In this document: positions 10,260 through 23,130 of the stretch, piece by piece
Position numbering within the stretch: position 1 is the first letter of the stretch
How the letters are laid out: the number at the start of each line of letters is the position of its first letter
Assembly: GCA_038049695.1 (NCBI GenBank)
Contig: CP142455.1
Coordinates: 32,587,501 to 32,651,500 of the forward strand
DNA: 64,000 nt
Direction: 5' to 3'
DNA from: Cinnamomum chago
Lineage: Eukaryota; Streptophyta; Magnoliopsida; Laurales; Lauraceae
Translations under genes and position numbers: made by a program
The notes under the pieces: model-generated
Told to the model about the DNA's origin: nothing
The model's database searches: none
What the model saw: the letters and a program-made list of their open reading frames with translations, nothing else

Positions 10260-11190
10260 TTAAATTCCTACAATTTTGACTCTATTTTTTGGTATTTTAT
10301 GTTTTCTAATTTACTTTTATGCATAATTTCATGGTTGGGATGTGATCATGGCATGCATTAGAATTAGGTTTTGTGTTTTACATGTTTTATGTTGCTGGAA
10401 ATCCAATATTTAAGGACTGGTTAAGAAGGAGAAATTCGGAATTGATTACAATTGATGAATCTGGAAATTGAAAAATCTATACTGATTTCAGCAGATGCAT
10501 CATGGTTCTGTGACAAAAGCAACACAATTCAAAATCAATCAAACCATATTATTTCTTATTGAAATTTTAGGGAATTAAACCTCGATAGTTTTACTTTGAA
10601 ACTTCAGGATTTTGGCTCAGAACAATTCTGGAAAGTTGAGTTTCCAATAGCCTAAACCTGGCTTATCAATCACGCTATGAAGAATTTCTGTAGCAAAACA
10701 TGGTTAGGAAGGCATCTTTATATATGCATGCATATCTTTTTCGTTTTACATCCCTTTTCACTTTTGTTTTCTTTATTGTGTTCATTCATCATCAAATCTT
10801 CAAATCCATCCATGAGATTTAGAATTCAATCATATTAGGTCAATCGTTCAGGTTCGAAAACTTGAGCCTGTAACACAGTTTTCCAGACTTAGAAAAACCC
10901 ATACATTCATTCTAAGAGTTTGATTTTTCTAGGATTGCATTAGTTTCATTTTAGGATTGTATAACTCTTTCATTTTTGCATCAAATCAAGTTTTAGGAAT
11001 TAAATTAGGATTAATTTTGGATTTTGGGATTTTATTAGATAATTTAGTGATTTTATTAGTTTTAACTCCTTAATTTCTTCTAAGGTACAATCTTAAGTTG
11101 AAAAGGATTTGAATTTCAAACCGCTCCCTGAGGATTGACCCCGTAATCATCGGGTTACTAAACTACAATCGAAGCTTTGCACTTGGAGCC
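10260..11190 (+). mobile_element. gypsy LTR fragment (Athila/Tat-style 3' end)
   Basis: It ends with CCCTGAGGATTGACCCCG, ATCGGGTTACTA and GCACTTGGAG, blocks typical of the 3' end of Athila/Tat LTRs. A reverse-complement copy of roughly 10440-10980 is present at 16440-17050 inside the Mutator-like element. No ORF. From 11191 to 11562 only AT-rich DNA without visible features is present. Confidence 0.45.
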
Positions 11191-11562
11191 CATGATCAAC
11201 ATGCATAATTAACAATTTTAAAATCTAAGCATTGATATTTAGAATAGCATAAAGGTAGATATTTCTGTAATATTAACAGCCAAATAGCAATGCATTTTCC
11301 TAATCAATTCTACACTAGATATTCTTACAATATTCAGGGCCTATTTGCGTACATATAGGATAAAATATTTAAAGATTCAAATATCATCATAATATAATAA
11401 TATAGAATAAAATAGTGTAATATTGAAATATTATAATACTTATGCTGTTTGGGAATTTCCGAAGAATATAACAAATTCCGAGATGAGTTGTTTGGAATGT
11501 AATGAATATTTTATTTATATATGTTAGAATAAAATTTTAAAACCTTGATGTTATATAATTTT

Positions 11563-11658
11563 GGGACATTTACTTAAAAAATCCCATTAAATAGGGTTAC
11601 AACAATTGAGGACCCTAAATCTTTATAATGACAACTAAGGACCTCCAGCCCAAAATCC
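11563..11658 (+). repeat. left terminal inverted repeat of the MULE
   Basis: It aligns over about 96 bases with the reverse complement of 17971-18066. Shared blocks are TTAAATAGGG, TTTATAATGACA and AAGGACCT(C/G)C. Confidence 0.88.
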
Positions 11659-11814
11659 AATATTTCATTCCTTTTTTTCCTTTGGTCAGTTGATGTCAAC
11701 ATAAACCTAAAAAAAATGATCTTGAACCCAAATCAACAGCAACAGTAGAATACAAGAAAGAGATGAAGGAGAAAAACAAGATCAACGCCGCACCCCTTTT
11801 TTTCTCAATCACAG

Positions 11815-14774
11815 TGTTACACTCCAACCCAAGTTAATCACGATTATCTCTAATTAATCGAGATTTAACTTGGTTTAAGCATGATTAATCAACTTAATAT
11901 TGATTAAGGATTAAAATGGGTCAAATTAGTTTTGAATAAAGGAATTAATCATAATGAATGAATTTAGAAGAGATTGGTTTAATTGAATTGAATTTAGACT
12001 CAAATTGGTGGGCTTAGGGATTTTTTCGTAAATACGGCTTTATGTGTATTTTGTCGAATACGATGAAAATTGATACCATCATGTGTATCTTAATGAGTAC
12101 AACGATTTTCATAATACACGCATTTTCATTGGACTTAAAGTGAGTCAAATGGGTCTTAGAGTGACTCAAATTGTAAATAGGTAAAGAGTATAAGGTTCAT
12201 ATGCAAATTGCATATGATAGGTGTCATTAAACCCATTTGCATGTGTTAGATGTGGCAATCCTGTGACTTCATCCCAGCAACCTTGAGAAAACAGTAGCTT
12301 TGGTTCTTCTTCTTCGTTTGGCTGTCAAAGTGATTAAATCAAGAAATTGTCAAGTTTGAGTCATTTTCTCCATTCTTTCCTATCAAGTGGGTTCTTTGGT
12401 TTCTTAGAGAATTGGTGCTTTTGATTTTAAACCTCAAGGAATCAGTAGAATTTGTGTTGATTCCCAGCAACCAGGCAAGTGTATTCAATTATTACTGATT
12501 GAGTGTGAAGTGCAAAAATTTTCATATGAGTTAAGAAATTTAGATGGAGACACCATATGGTAAATTGATGTGCACTGATTCATATGAATGGACTGATTTT
12601 ATGGTGTTTGAATGCATAGAAATGTAGAAAGAGTTTTCAATCTGGTTTGATAAGGAAGCTTGCTTATCATCTTCTTCATCATTCATCAAGTGGGTTTTCT
12701 TAGTTGGTGATTTTGCTTTCTACACTCAAAGAACAAAGGGGTTGTGTTAAATCACAGTAAAAAGCAAGTATAATCACTTATGATTATCTGTATTGTGTGA
12801 GAGTTCATGTTATGAATGAGTAGTGATAGAAATGAACTCACATATTAATGATTTGATTTGAGCTATTAATGGATTAGACTGATTTACATGATGAACTAGA
12901 AGTGTTTCTTGGTGAATGAATGAAATTGTAGGGAACAGGAGGTTCCAAAATATGATTGCAGGTGAGAAAGGTGAAAACAGAATTCTGCAGCAAGTGTAAC
13001 ACCACACAGGAGTGAGACAGGGTCTGATTAGAATTGTTTTTACTGGTTTTCTTTGTTGTAGGTTGACTGGGCCTTGTAAGAAATTAAGTCTATTGAAATT
13101 GTATTATGTAGATTACAGCCTATGATGAAACCTATTAGTTTAAAGAGAAACTTATTAGCCTAAGGAAGAATGGCTTAACTTTATTGATATATAATGTTTA
13201 TCTTTGAAGATTAACTCAAAGTAAATTATATGTTGAACACGGATAACTTACACTGCTAGTTCCTTGTTCATAATGCATTGGTAATTTTATAGAATTTCAT
13301 TCTGAGATTATTAAATCTAATTGAGAGACTATTGTATGATGATCAATGAATCATGGAATTGTTCTTAAATGTTAGCTCTGTAGATTTCAAAATTGTTACA
13401 GGTTCTGTTTGATGAATTTTTGCCCAGAATTGGGCCAGCCGGACTGGGCCTGCCCGAGTGGGTTGGCCCATTAGGCCAACAATGCCAACTTTGAATGGCT
13501 ATAACTTTTGACCCATACGTCCGATTTTTGAGTTCTATATATCGTTGGAAAGCTCTTGGAACGTAGAAACCAATGGTATACACCTCTTAGTGAGCATAGA
13601 TTGGGAGATGACGTGGATATGGGGACAAGTATAACAGGTCCTAACTAAAAGTTGTTCTAGTTGAACCAATTAATGGTTTTAGGAATATAAGTGGTCTATT
13701 ACTGAGTTTTAAGGAAAGGAGTCTATTGATTAGATCAAGGTTATTGTTAATACTATGTCACCTCCATAAGTGTGGATTCAAGGAAATTCAATGTACAACC
13801 TCTCTCTATCTGTAATGTCATCGAGAATAACACGTACCTTGACCACCTGGGATTACACTTGAATGGATGGTAATAGTCGTTTATTTAATTATTTATGGAC
13901 TTATCTCCATTAAATGAAATGAAATGAATCCTTGGAAGGCCTGGGTCATGAATGGTGTGCCCTTCCGCCCTGTGCCAACGAGGACAATGCTAACTAATGT
14001 GAAATGAATTGATAATTGGATTGATTAGTGAGTCTAGTACTACATAGTGATTTCTATAAACTCATTGAGTTGATTCTGCTGCAGCAGATTATGTGGGAGT
14101 GTTCCGGAGCTTCGTGGTGATATCAGTTATCCCTGGCTCGGACTCTGATAATTTCCACAATAAATGAATCCTTCCGTTTGGAAGAGAGAATTCTCTCCTT
14201 TGAGGGAGAGAGATTCCTTTCCTTTGAGGGAAATGGAATTTAAATGGAAATTGAAATACTATTGTAGTTTGCCAAATAAAAAGACTCGTATTGACTATGA
14301 ATGAGAATTGGAATTGAACCAATCGAACTTGAAATGAAATGAATTAAATGTATCATTAGCATGTGAATCATGTAATTGTTTATACATTGCTGAATTGTGA
14401 AATTCATAGTGTTATTGATGGCATTACAGGCACAACTGCCATTGCCGGTCCTTCTGAGACCACAGCGCCACCGGAAACGTCCGGCACAGTTCCTCCAGGA
14501 GGACTAGTAGAATGGAAATGATAGAAAAAGACTGAGAATCGAACTTTTATACTTTTGATCCTTGCATTGTATTTAAATATGCAAGTGATGAATTTTGTAT
14601 ATAGTGTAAAGAACTTTTGATGTGATACCAGCAATGTATATTTGTGAATATTTCCGCATAATGTATATTGTTATCCTTTGTGAATTTTAATGCATTGAGA
14701 TTCACAGGAGTAAGTATGCGACACGACTCGGGATTAACTCGAATTATTCCTAATCTCGGGTGCGGGTCGTGTCA
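11815..14774 (+). mobile_element. solo LTR (gypsy-type, 2960 bp) with CACAG target duplication
   Basis: It starts TGTTACACTCC and ends GGTCGTGTCA. CACAG flanks it directly on both sides (11810-11814 and 14775-14779). No primer-binding site, polypurine tract or coding region accompanies it, so it is a solo LTR left by recombination between two LTRs. It is homologous along most of its length to the LTR at 35039-37521, including both termini, the TTTGCCAAATAAAAA-type block and the GGCATTACAGGC block. Two related segments at about 12300-12480 and 12660-12780 suggest an internal duplication. ORFs inside are spurious. Confidence 0.9.
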
Positions 14775-15210
14775 CACAGTGAGAAAGAGATTGCTCGATG
14801 TCAACAGAACTTTAAACAACCAAAAACTCATTTCTCACCTTCATTGAAGAAAAGAAGGAGAAGAACGCTCCGCCCCCATTGTCTGAGTCAGAGATCTCCT
14901 TCCAACCACGGCACAAAAATGTACCTTTTTTGTCTACTTGGTGAGTGTTGTTGAACACGTGTAGCATGCGAAGGTTTATACTCTGTCCATTGCTGCACTG
15001 GTTTTACCATTTGGCCTTTTACCATTATGTTACTTTTACATCTTCATTGTTCTGTTTCATTCTTTACAGAGAACATAGGAGCACCATTGGCTCTTTTATG
15101 AATTTCTTGAAATCTAGATTATTTTGTTCATAAGCTAACCTGTTTTAAAATATGTTTGGGTCTTCTTTTTTTATACTGATATGGTTTGAAGACTATTGTT
15201 AGGAAAGTGA

Positions 15211-15852
15211 TTAAAGGGATTTATCTGTGTTGATTGTGGGGATTATGTCAGTTCTTGTTTCAGGGTTCATCATTTGTATTTCCATGCAGTAATGAGGAAA
15301 GGTTTGAAAAGATTCCTCAAATGAACCTCGTATATTGTGCATTGCAATCTCTTTTACTAAATGGGCATTCCTATAACTTATTGATACTCCAAACTCCATT
15401 TGAAAGTCAAACATGATTTCCTTATGTGTGTACTTATTATTAAATCGGAGCCTATCATTGGCGAACTCTACAATCAAGGCCGATGTCACTTCTTTGTGTG
15501 CCATCCCCATCGTTGGTTTTGAGCATGAATGATTTGGATTATATATCTGGATTTGAAGTTGTGGACTTGAATCCACAATAGCAGCATGTATACGCCACGA
15601 ACATGTTGCATCGCCACACCGTGCAGTAATCTTATACTTGTTAGTCTTCAAATGCTTCAACACGAAATTCCTGTACATTGTAAATTTTGTAAGAGTTTTT
15701 GTAAATGTATCACGATCTGGAAACACTCACCCTTTCCACAACTCATGCGCAGTACTCTCCAACAATTCGTTGCTGAAATCGTCAATGGGTACAAGAGTGT
15801 CTTCAAGGTTAATATCTTTGCTAACGTTAGATGGTTCGGTATGAGATCCTAG
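15211..15852 (-). pseudogene. MuDR-family transposase remnant
   Basis: Reading leftwards, the peptide has the MuDR DNA-binding layout: FPDRDTFTKTLTKFTMYRNF, then KITARCGDATCSWRIHA, then YNPNHSCS. A helical segment and RGSFEESFQTFPHYCMEI...NPET follow, the conserved stretch before the MULE catalytic domain. An in-frame TGA at 15727-15729 separates it from its N-terminal part (to about 15852). The DDE catalytic part, beyond the left end, is missing. It sits inside the MULE defined by the terminal repeats, so it is most likely that element's own decayed transposase. Confidence 0.75.
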
Positions 15853-16439
15853 CTCTTCTTACATTTTTTCCCCTAATGGAGGATCATCATTAACAACCTC
15901 TCGCAGAAAATCTTCCGATGAGAAGTGATCGTGCAGAAAGGAAAAAAATGGGTTCAATGTCTTCCTCTAACATCTTGTAGACACTGCAAAAAGAAAACAA
16001 AACAAATAAAACCACGTCATAAAAAGAAGAAGAAGAACAAGCAATTGACACCATTATTTCAGAGAATCAGTAATAAAACCACATCATAAAAGACGCACTA
16101 ATAAAAGATGACATTCAAAATTCAGAATACACATAACACAACATTAACTACCTCCCTCAATTCTAAATAAATATTGACATGAAAAGGATCCTAGTGGTTA
16201 TTAGTTTGTCCTGTTGATTCATTCGAAACAAAAGGGAGATCATGTAGACATTAAACAATCCATAGAGCTAAAAGTTTTATTTTTACTTTTTTATGACAGT
16301 TTATATATATATATATTTCAATCAATTACTTCCAATGATCCATTAAACTAGTTATTTGAGCTTTTTGCAAGCTCCTTTACCTATGACTTGTGCTTTATCT
16401 AAGCAAGATTCACTAAATTGAAGTTGTTTATTGATGCAA

Positions 16440-17050
16440 GAATGAGTGAATTATGCGATCTAAAATAAAACTAATGCAATCCTAGAAAAATAAAACTCTT
16501 AGAATGAATGCATGAATTTTTAAGTCTGTAAAACTGTGTTATAGGCCTAGCTTTTTGAACCTGTACGACTGACCTAATATGACTTAATTCTAAATCCCAT
16601 GGCTAGATTTGAAACTTTGATGATGAATGAACATAAAAAAGAAAAAAGAAGTGAAAAAGGATGTAAAACGAAGAAGATGTCTAAAAATGCCTACCTAACA
16701 ATGTTCTATTGTAGAAATTCTGCATAGAGTGACTACTTAGCCAAGTTTAGGCTACTGGAAACCCAGCTTCCCAAAATTGTTTTTACCAAAAATTCTAGGG
16801 TTTCAAAGTAAAACTATCAGCGTTTAGTTCCCCAAAATTTTCAATGGAAAATAACATGTTTTGACTTGTTCTGAATTGTGCTACTTTTGTCACAGAACCA
16901 TGCTGAAACCAGTGCAGATTTCTCTACCATGCTAATGTCCACCAAGTTGTCGATTTCATCTATGATTTCACCTTGTTCTATGCAAACCGTGCTACTTTTG
17001 TCATAGAACCATGCTGAAACCAGTGCAAATTTCTCTGCCATGCTAATGTC
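16440..17050 (-). repeat. inverted partial copy of the LTR fragment at 10440-10980
   Basis: The reverse complement matches the earlier LTR fragment in order. Blocks corresponding to CGTTTTACATCC, GTTCATTCATCATCAAA and CTAGGATTGCATTAGTTT are present at the same spacing. It lies inside the MULE, so it is a second, truncated insertion of the same gypsy LTR family. Confidence 0.65.
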
Positions 17051-17091
17051 CACCAAGTTGTCGATTTCATCTATGATTTCACCTTGTTACA
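16881..17091. repeat. 111-bp tandem duplication
   Basis: CTACTTTTGTCA starts two adjacent, nearly identical units at 16881 and 16992. Both run through ATGCTAATGTCCACCAAG and GATTTCACCTTGTT. The duplication creates a repeated but meaningless minus-strand ORF. Confidence 0.85.
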
Positions 17092-17970
17092 TGCTAATGT
17101 CTTTTTTTTTTTCTCTTTAAAAAAAATCAAATTTCCTATTCAGTAAGAACCCCCCCACCCCGAAAACTGTGCACAGAACCCTATCGACAAAAGTGCATAG
17201 AGAAGAGGGCTTGCAACTTGTTGTGGTCTAGAAGGGTATTATTCAACAAGAAAATCTTGATAATGGAATCTAAAGAAAACCCAGAAAGAAAAATTCAGTG
17301 AAAAGAACAATGCAACAGATTTTAGAATTTCATGGAATTTACTGCTAGACCCGAAAAGCAATGCATTTTTAAAAATGCCCAAAGCAGAACTGGTGATTCC
17401 TAAAATTCAAAAGAATCGAAAGCTGATAAAAGAAATTCTAGAAGTAAATGGATGAAAAACAATCACAAAATATATGGATTAAAAACAATCACACACTAGA
17501 AAATCAACATACCCAGAAAGAAAATTCAGAGCAACAACACAAACAAATGAAGAAATATGAATCAAAGATGTATGGAAATCAGGAAAAACTTGCAAAACCT
17601 CAAAACCCAAGAAAGTAAAATAAATGCAAATCAATAACTACATGCTGAATTCTAAAGTTCAACGAAATGAAACCTCTAGAGATTTCTTACCTTGAGATTT
17701 GAGGATTTTGATGCAGAAGAAAAGTGAAGGAACATAGATGGTGATGTGGAGTGTGAGATGGGATTCCCTTATCTTCCGATGCAATCGATCCGACCGGTGA
17801 AGGGGATCTCTGCTCCCACCGGAGAAGGGCCATGCAAGCGTGCTTCTCCCTCCTTGTCTTCTTTTCTTTAATTAGTTTCTGTCGATTTGGGTGAAGAGAC
17901 CGATTCTAGGGAATAGAGAACATGGTTATCTTGACATCAAAAGAGAAAGGGCAGAACGAGAAAAAAAAAG

Positions 17971-18066
17971 ATAATTTGGGCGGCAGGTCCTTGGCTGTCA
18001 TTATAAAAGTTTTGAGCGCTCAACTGTGGTTTCCCTATTTAAGGGGATTTTTGTGGTAGACGTCCC
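17971..18066 (-). repeat. right terminal inverted repeat of the MULE
   Basis: Reverse complement of the left repeat at about 75-80% identity by eye. Its outermost bases are GGGACGTCTACC on the minus strand. Confidence 0.88.
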
Positions 18067-18921
18067 TATAGTTTTTCTCTTTTTTATTTTATTTTGTTTA
18101 TTTTCATTTGGGCATGTAGATTTGATTATTAATTGAATTTAATCTCAATGATCAAAGCATGAGTTGATGTGAAAATAATCATCAATTCTCCCTTTCAATG
18201 TGGCTATTAGAGCAGTAGGATAAAGGAGACTACAAGATGACGTAAGATATGGAAGTTTGGATGACAACCTTGATGACTTAATGGATGAAATTTTAAATCA
18301 ATGGTAGAATGGATGATCATATGATACTCCCCCTATCTACCCCAAATCCAACTGGGGCATCTAGCTATAAAGAAATGGCTGCATCTTATCTTTCTCATAT
18401 TCTTATCTCTCTATTTTGTATCAATCTCCCTTTGATCAACCTCTTTGGATTAACACAATGAGCTCTTATCACAACTCCTCCCATCATGAAGTTGTTTATA
18501 ACATCCCAAGGCCGGCATCTATGAATCGTGATATTGGTCATTGCATCCCTTGAATTGCTACAAGTTAGATTGGGATTATCTGGCCACCAAATCCAACCTT
18601 TGCCACCACGACACGCCAAAAAAAGGCACTTCTACCATAGGAATGAGCCAATCTCATAGCCCAGATGGAGAAGACTTCAATTTGACGAAAAAGAGGATGT
18701 GTTGTTTAAATATGCAAGACAAGTACAAATGCGAGGAAGGTAGAAGGAAGAAGATCGATTGTTTGAACCAGACGCAAGTAGAGATGTGAGGAAGGGATGA
18801 GGGAATCGGTAGTTTCAAAATTTAAAACCATGAAATAGAATATTAGGGTATATGAGAATAAAATATACAAGTTTACCTTGCAGCTAGGAATCTCCTATTT
18901 CTCAAAAGATTTCTTACCATT
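18067..18921. other. intergenic segment between MULE and CACTA element
   Basis: No domain-bearing ORF. Short open frames around 18395-18790 on both strands have no recognisable features. Nothing further seen. Confidence 0.4.
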
Positions 18922-19118
18922 CACTACGCCAAAACCGGCTATATACCACACTAAGAAAGCGTTAATAGCGTGACCATTCGGCTGTCATATTTTTAACGAC
19001 ATTTTCTTTTGTAGACCATAGATCAAGGCCGTCGCTTTTTCTTCCACTAGGGCGTTAAAAATTATCTTTTCGTCATTTTTACTCCTGCCCTGTGCTCTAT
19101 CTCCCGCCCTCTCTCCCG

Positions 19119-19122
<4 letters not shown>

Positions 19123-19167
<45 letters not shown>
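19123..19167 (+). repeat. (TC)n microsatellite
   Basis: About 22 uninterrupted TC dinucleotides inside the CACTA element, followed by three tandem copies of CCCCTAATCG-type 9-10-mers around 19210-19240. Confidence 0.95.
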
Positions 19168-19168
<1 letters not shown>

Positions 19169-21773
19169 CTACAATCTCCATCGTCCTCTGCAATCGCTAA
19201 GCGATGTTCATCCCTAATCGCCCCTAATCGCCCCTAATCGCCACCATTACCGCCATCTCTACAATCTCCAGTTCTCACTTTTGTTTTGTTGGTTATTAGC
19301 AAAAATGGTGACCAATCTCTTCTCTGCTTTTGGGAAAAATAACGCCCTATCTGAATCACTGAGATTCTCCATCACCGATCCCTCTCTCCAAATGGATTTG
19401 CTCTTCTTTTTTATTTTTCTTTCTCTTTTCTTTATTCTCATTATCTTTCTTTCTTCTTTAGGTTTTCAGTCTTCTAATTGCCTAGTACTCACGATTTCAA
19501 CGGACATCTCAGGTACTAGGTTTTTTTTTTTTGTAGATGTAGTTGTAAATGTGTTTCTAGCTTGTGAAAGCCTTTTCTTTTCCTTTTTTTTTTTTTCTAT
19601 GGGTTGTGTATGCTGTGATGGTGGTGGTGTGATGATGGCAATGGCCAGATGGAAGGGGGTTGTTTTATGTTTGGATTGGAGGTTGGGTATAGATGGGTGT
19701 TGAAGTGAGTTTGCTAACTTGGAGGTTTCAAATAACGGAGTTGAGATGATGTTGCAGAATATAGGCCTGGGACTTTCTTTTTTCAATTCTATTACTTGTG
19801 AAAGAGAGTTTCAAACGCTTGTTACAATGTGTTTAAGGTGTTTGACAATATGCCCACATGAGAGTTGAATTTCATATATGGGGTATTGCTGAATTCACCT
19901 ATTACACTAATTGAAACCAACAAATCCAAGAAAAGATAAAAAGGGATTTGGGTCTTTCTGGCCCCCATTAATTTTCATTTGTGTCTTCTTTTCTTTTAAT
20001 TTGGGTTAATGGATCTAAGGAAACCCATTCTGGGTTGGGTAGTAAGAACCTGATGGCAATGGCTTATTTTTCTTTTATTTCTATTTCACAATTAGCAAAC
20101 ACATTCTATCAATCTGGAGTATTGCAAACACATGGTGCTGCCAGCAGTGTACAAGGGAGAGGCCATGTTTCATGAGTCCTAAATCCATTGAGATGGTGTT
20201 TGTGGGGCCTCAATGGGGTGGCTGAGGTGTGTAGGGGACCACATCAAGTTCCACCCTTGTACTGTTTACCTAGGACTTTGAGATGGGCATGTAAATATCA
20301 ATGGCTTAAAAAAGTTGATTTGTTACTACCCAAATTAGAGCTCTAGGATGATTGGATGGTGGTCAAACTTGATCTACAAACCTGTCCATGTCTTCTTTTT
20401 TTTTTTTTTTTTTTTTAAAAACTAACATATACCCCTTATCCACATCATCCTCTACACATCCGATTTAAGCTCGTGTATTATCAATTTTGTGACTTTATTG
20501 GGTTGGGTTTACAGGTTCTAAGATTGTGACCAGTCTTGGACATTGGCTTAAACCTTAACCTCATGACAATTGTTTGTTGGATCTTGCATATGGATGGGGC
20601 AGTTCTTAGGCAGTTTGTTGATGAAGTTGCAGGGTTTTGGATGAGTTGAGGTGGTTCTTTTTTTATTTTTCTAGAAATGTGGTTTGTGGAGTTATCACTA
20701 TGGTGACTTGTGATTGTTTCTTGATTTATGTTTTACATTTTCTTTTCTAATGGTTATAGTGTTACTTTGAGATTAATCAAATTGGAAAGTTGAAATGCAT
20801 TTTGAGTTTTGGGTATATTGTTGATTTTGGATCCTTGAATTGTCCTTGTAACTCAGGCAATTGGTCTACCTGTAAATTTAAAACCTTACTATATTTCTTA
20901 TGCTTCTAAGTTTTTTCTAGTTATAACTCCTATAACGGTGTTCATACAAATGATGTGCCTTATACTCTGTTTTTCATTGTCTTTTTTGGTGATAGTACTC
21001 CTCATTTATTTTATTTCTATCCATCATTTTAATAAACTTGTTTGTAACCAAGATGTGTTGCGTGTCACTCTGTTGTTGTCATTAAGCTTCATTTTTAGTT
21101 TTTCTTTTTTTGATCTGTTTCACGAATGACTAATGATACTAATAAAAATATAATGGTTGAAGCATCATCCCATTTGAATAACACCTCTCAATTTTATTCG
21201 ATCTGCGCGTCTTCGCTTGATCATTTATATATGCAGCTATTGAGTTACAACATTATTATTTACATGGCAGAACAGTAATCCAGTCCAAGGAGGAGGTTCA
21301 GTTTGGAATGACTAACATGCATGTTGGGTGACGCTGACACAAATTCGGATTTGCAGCAACCCATGGATCCAAGGACTGCACTGTTGACTTAATTAATAAC
21401 CATTTGAATGGGAAAGGGAAAGCCAAAACAAGGGGAAGGGGCGTGGTAAGGTGTGGTCCTCAAAAGTCACCAACACATGAACATCAAAAAGAAGAAGGTG
21501 GTGGTTGATACTCACTTGTCACAGTCAACACGAGGCCATTTCGTGAAATGGTGGCAAGTGGGAAGACATCCATCCAACTTCTTTACCAAATGCATTCTAC
21601 TTCTACTTTTTATCCTCTTTAATTTGGTTGGATGTTCATGTGTGCTGGACTCGATCAGTTTCCCACCACTGTAAACCCAAATATATATTGAACAAATTAA
21701 GGTTTTATAAAATCAGAAATTCACGTGGGTTAATTTATCTCTCTGTTTTTGTAAAAAAAAATTATTTTTGCAG

Positions 21774-22574
21774 GAAAGAGTTGCTAGCTTGTATGAGGAT
21801 AACCCTTCAATTGCAAAAAAAGATTTAGATCATGACACGGTAGCCTTGGTATGTGGTGTAATTATATTTCTCATACATGATTTTATTAACCATCAAATAT
21901 AGTGACGAAAATATACTATCACAAGCATGGATTGACATTGATTTTTTATTTTTTTTACACAGATTCTTGGTCGTGATAATCGTGGACGTGTAAAAGGCAT
22001 GGGCGACGGAGTTTCAAAGACCTCCATCAAGTATTTAGATCCTTACAAGAAAGCATTACAAAAGGAACAGGAATCACAAGTTATCCTACAAGCTCAAGTG
22101 GATAATTTGGAAAGACGACTACTGGAAGTGGAGTCTAGGGATCTAAGGCGTGAAATGGAGGGGATGTTTGCGTCCCTATCGCAAGCAAATACACAAATGC
22201 GGCCTTCTACCGAACGTGGAAGCTCCTCTCAGGTATTAATATATAATAGATTCCTTCTTAAATGTAATGAAATGTCTACATTGATATAATAAAAATTAAT
22301 GTGTTTCTAATGATGTATGTAGGGGAGCCAAAGTTCTTAGAGTCTAGCTGCACACTTGGACCAAACAATAACACACACAAGAGGCCCATCTTTGTGTAAG
22401 TTGCAGCACATGACAAAGAAAAACATAATTGCTTATGGAAGACTACAGGGTACGGAGTTACCGGAGGCAGGTTTCTACAGGATTGTGTTAGATGAGATTG
22501 TTGATGGGAATGTTGACTTGTTCGACGGGGAATGGAAGTTAGGAGATGTCATACTAGGAGATGTGCCTGATTGA
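21774..22574 (+). pseudogene. spliced CACTA accessory-protein (En/Spm plant transposase-like) remnant
   Basis: Three exons with consensus splice sites keep one frame: 21774-21848, 21963-22232 and 22323-22574. The joined reading gives ERVASLYEDNPS, then GRDNRGRVKGMGDGVSKTS (the signature before the coiled coil in plant En/Spm accessory proteins), a coiled coil (QAQVDNLERRLLEVES), and a C-terminal domain with KKNIIAYGRL. An in-frame TAG at 22338-22340 interrupts exon 3, so it is broken. The upstream start was not identified. Confidence 0.65.
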
Positions 22575-23130
22575 CCTATAATTAGGACCATACTTTATTA
22601 GTTTTCTATTCTTACTTTTAGGTAAATGTTTTGAGGGTATAAGTTTGAGTAAATGTTGGATGATGGATATTGTTGGCCTATTTTTTTGGTTGATACTTGG
22701 ATATTATATGGCTACATGTGCTTTTGATGAATGAAATTATATTGTTATGTGGGTATTGTTTGGATGGCTAATATGTGGATGTTTGAGATTTAGATGGTTG
22801 ATGGATAAGGTTGTTTGGAATTGCTTAAATGGATTGTTATTGATACTAAATAGGTTTAATATTTGAAATATTATTTTTTTTTCATGAAAAATAGAAAAAA
22901 CCACAGTCGTTGACTGTCGTTTTTTATCTCAAACAAACACAACTTTAGTTAAAAAAAACGACAGACTATGAATGTTGTATTAGAAACTAAATTTTCCACA
23001 GCACTGGGCTGTGGTTTTTTCAAAATAAAAACCACATATGAGGACTGTTGTTTTCCAAAGCTGCACTTCAAATCGAGACACAAAAAACGACAGTCTATGA
23101 CTGTGGTTTTTTGGTTGTTTTGACGTAGTG

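Larger units (their letters stand above)
11563..18066. mobile_element. Mutator-like element (MULE) with 9-bp target duplication, carrying a nested solo LTR
   Basis: Both ends begin GGGAC(A/G)T and form long terminal inverted repeats. The flanking 9-mers are TATAATTTT (11554-11562) and TATAGTTTT (18067-18075), 8 of 9 identical, as expected for Mutator target duplications. The interior contains a MuDR-type transposase remnant on the minus strand (15211-15852). A solo LTR (11815-14774) is inserted 250 bp from the left end; removing it leaves an element of about 3.5 kb. The remaining interior (17100-17970) has only AT-rich non-coding DNA. The MULE is non-autonomous now. Confidence 0.88.
18922..23130 (+). 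mobile_element. CACTA (En/Spm) element, both termini, ATT target duplication
   Basis: The left end is CACTACGCCAAAACC and the right end (minus strand) is CACTACGTCAAAACA. ATT (18919-18921 and 23131-23133) is the 3-bp target duplication. Subterminal repeats of ACGACAGTCTATGACTGTGG type alternate in orientation in the last 250 bp, the usual binding sites for a CACTA transposase accessory protein. The only coding trace is a broken accessory-type ORF near the right end (21774-22574). No catalytic transposase was found, so it is non-autonomous. The segment 19200-21770 has T-rich non-coding DNA. Confidence 0.92.

Noticed and set aside
19281..19703. 140-codon ORF inside the CACTA element.
   Set aside because: Phe-rich translation of poly(T) tracts, not a transposase.
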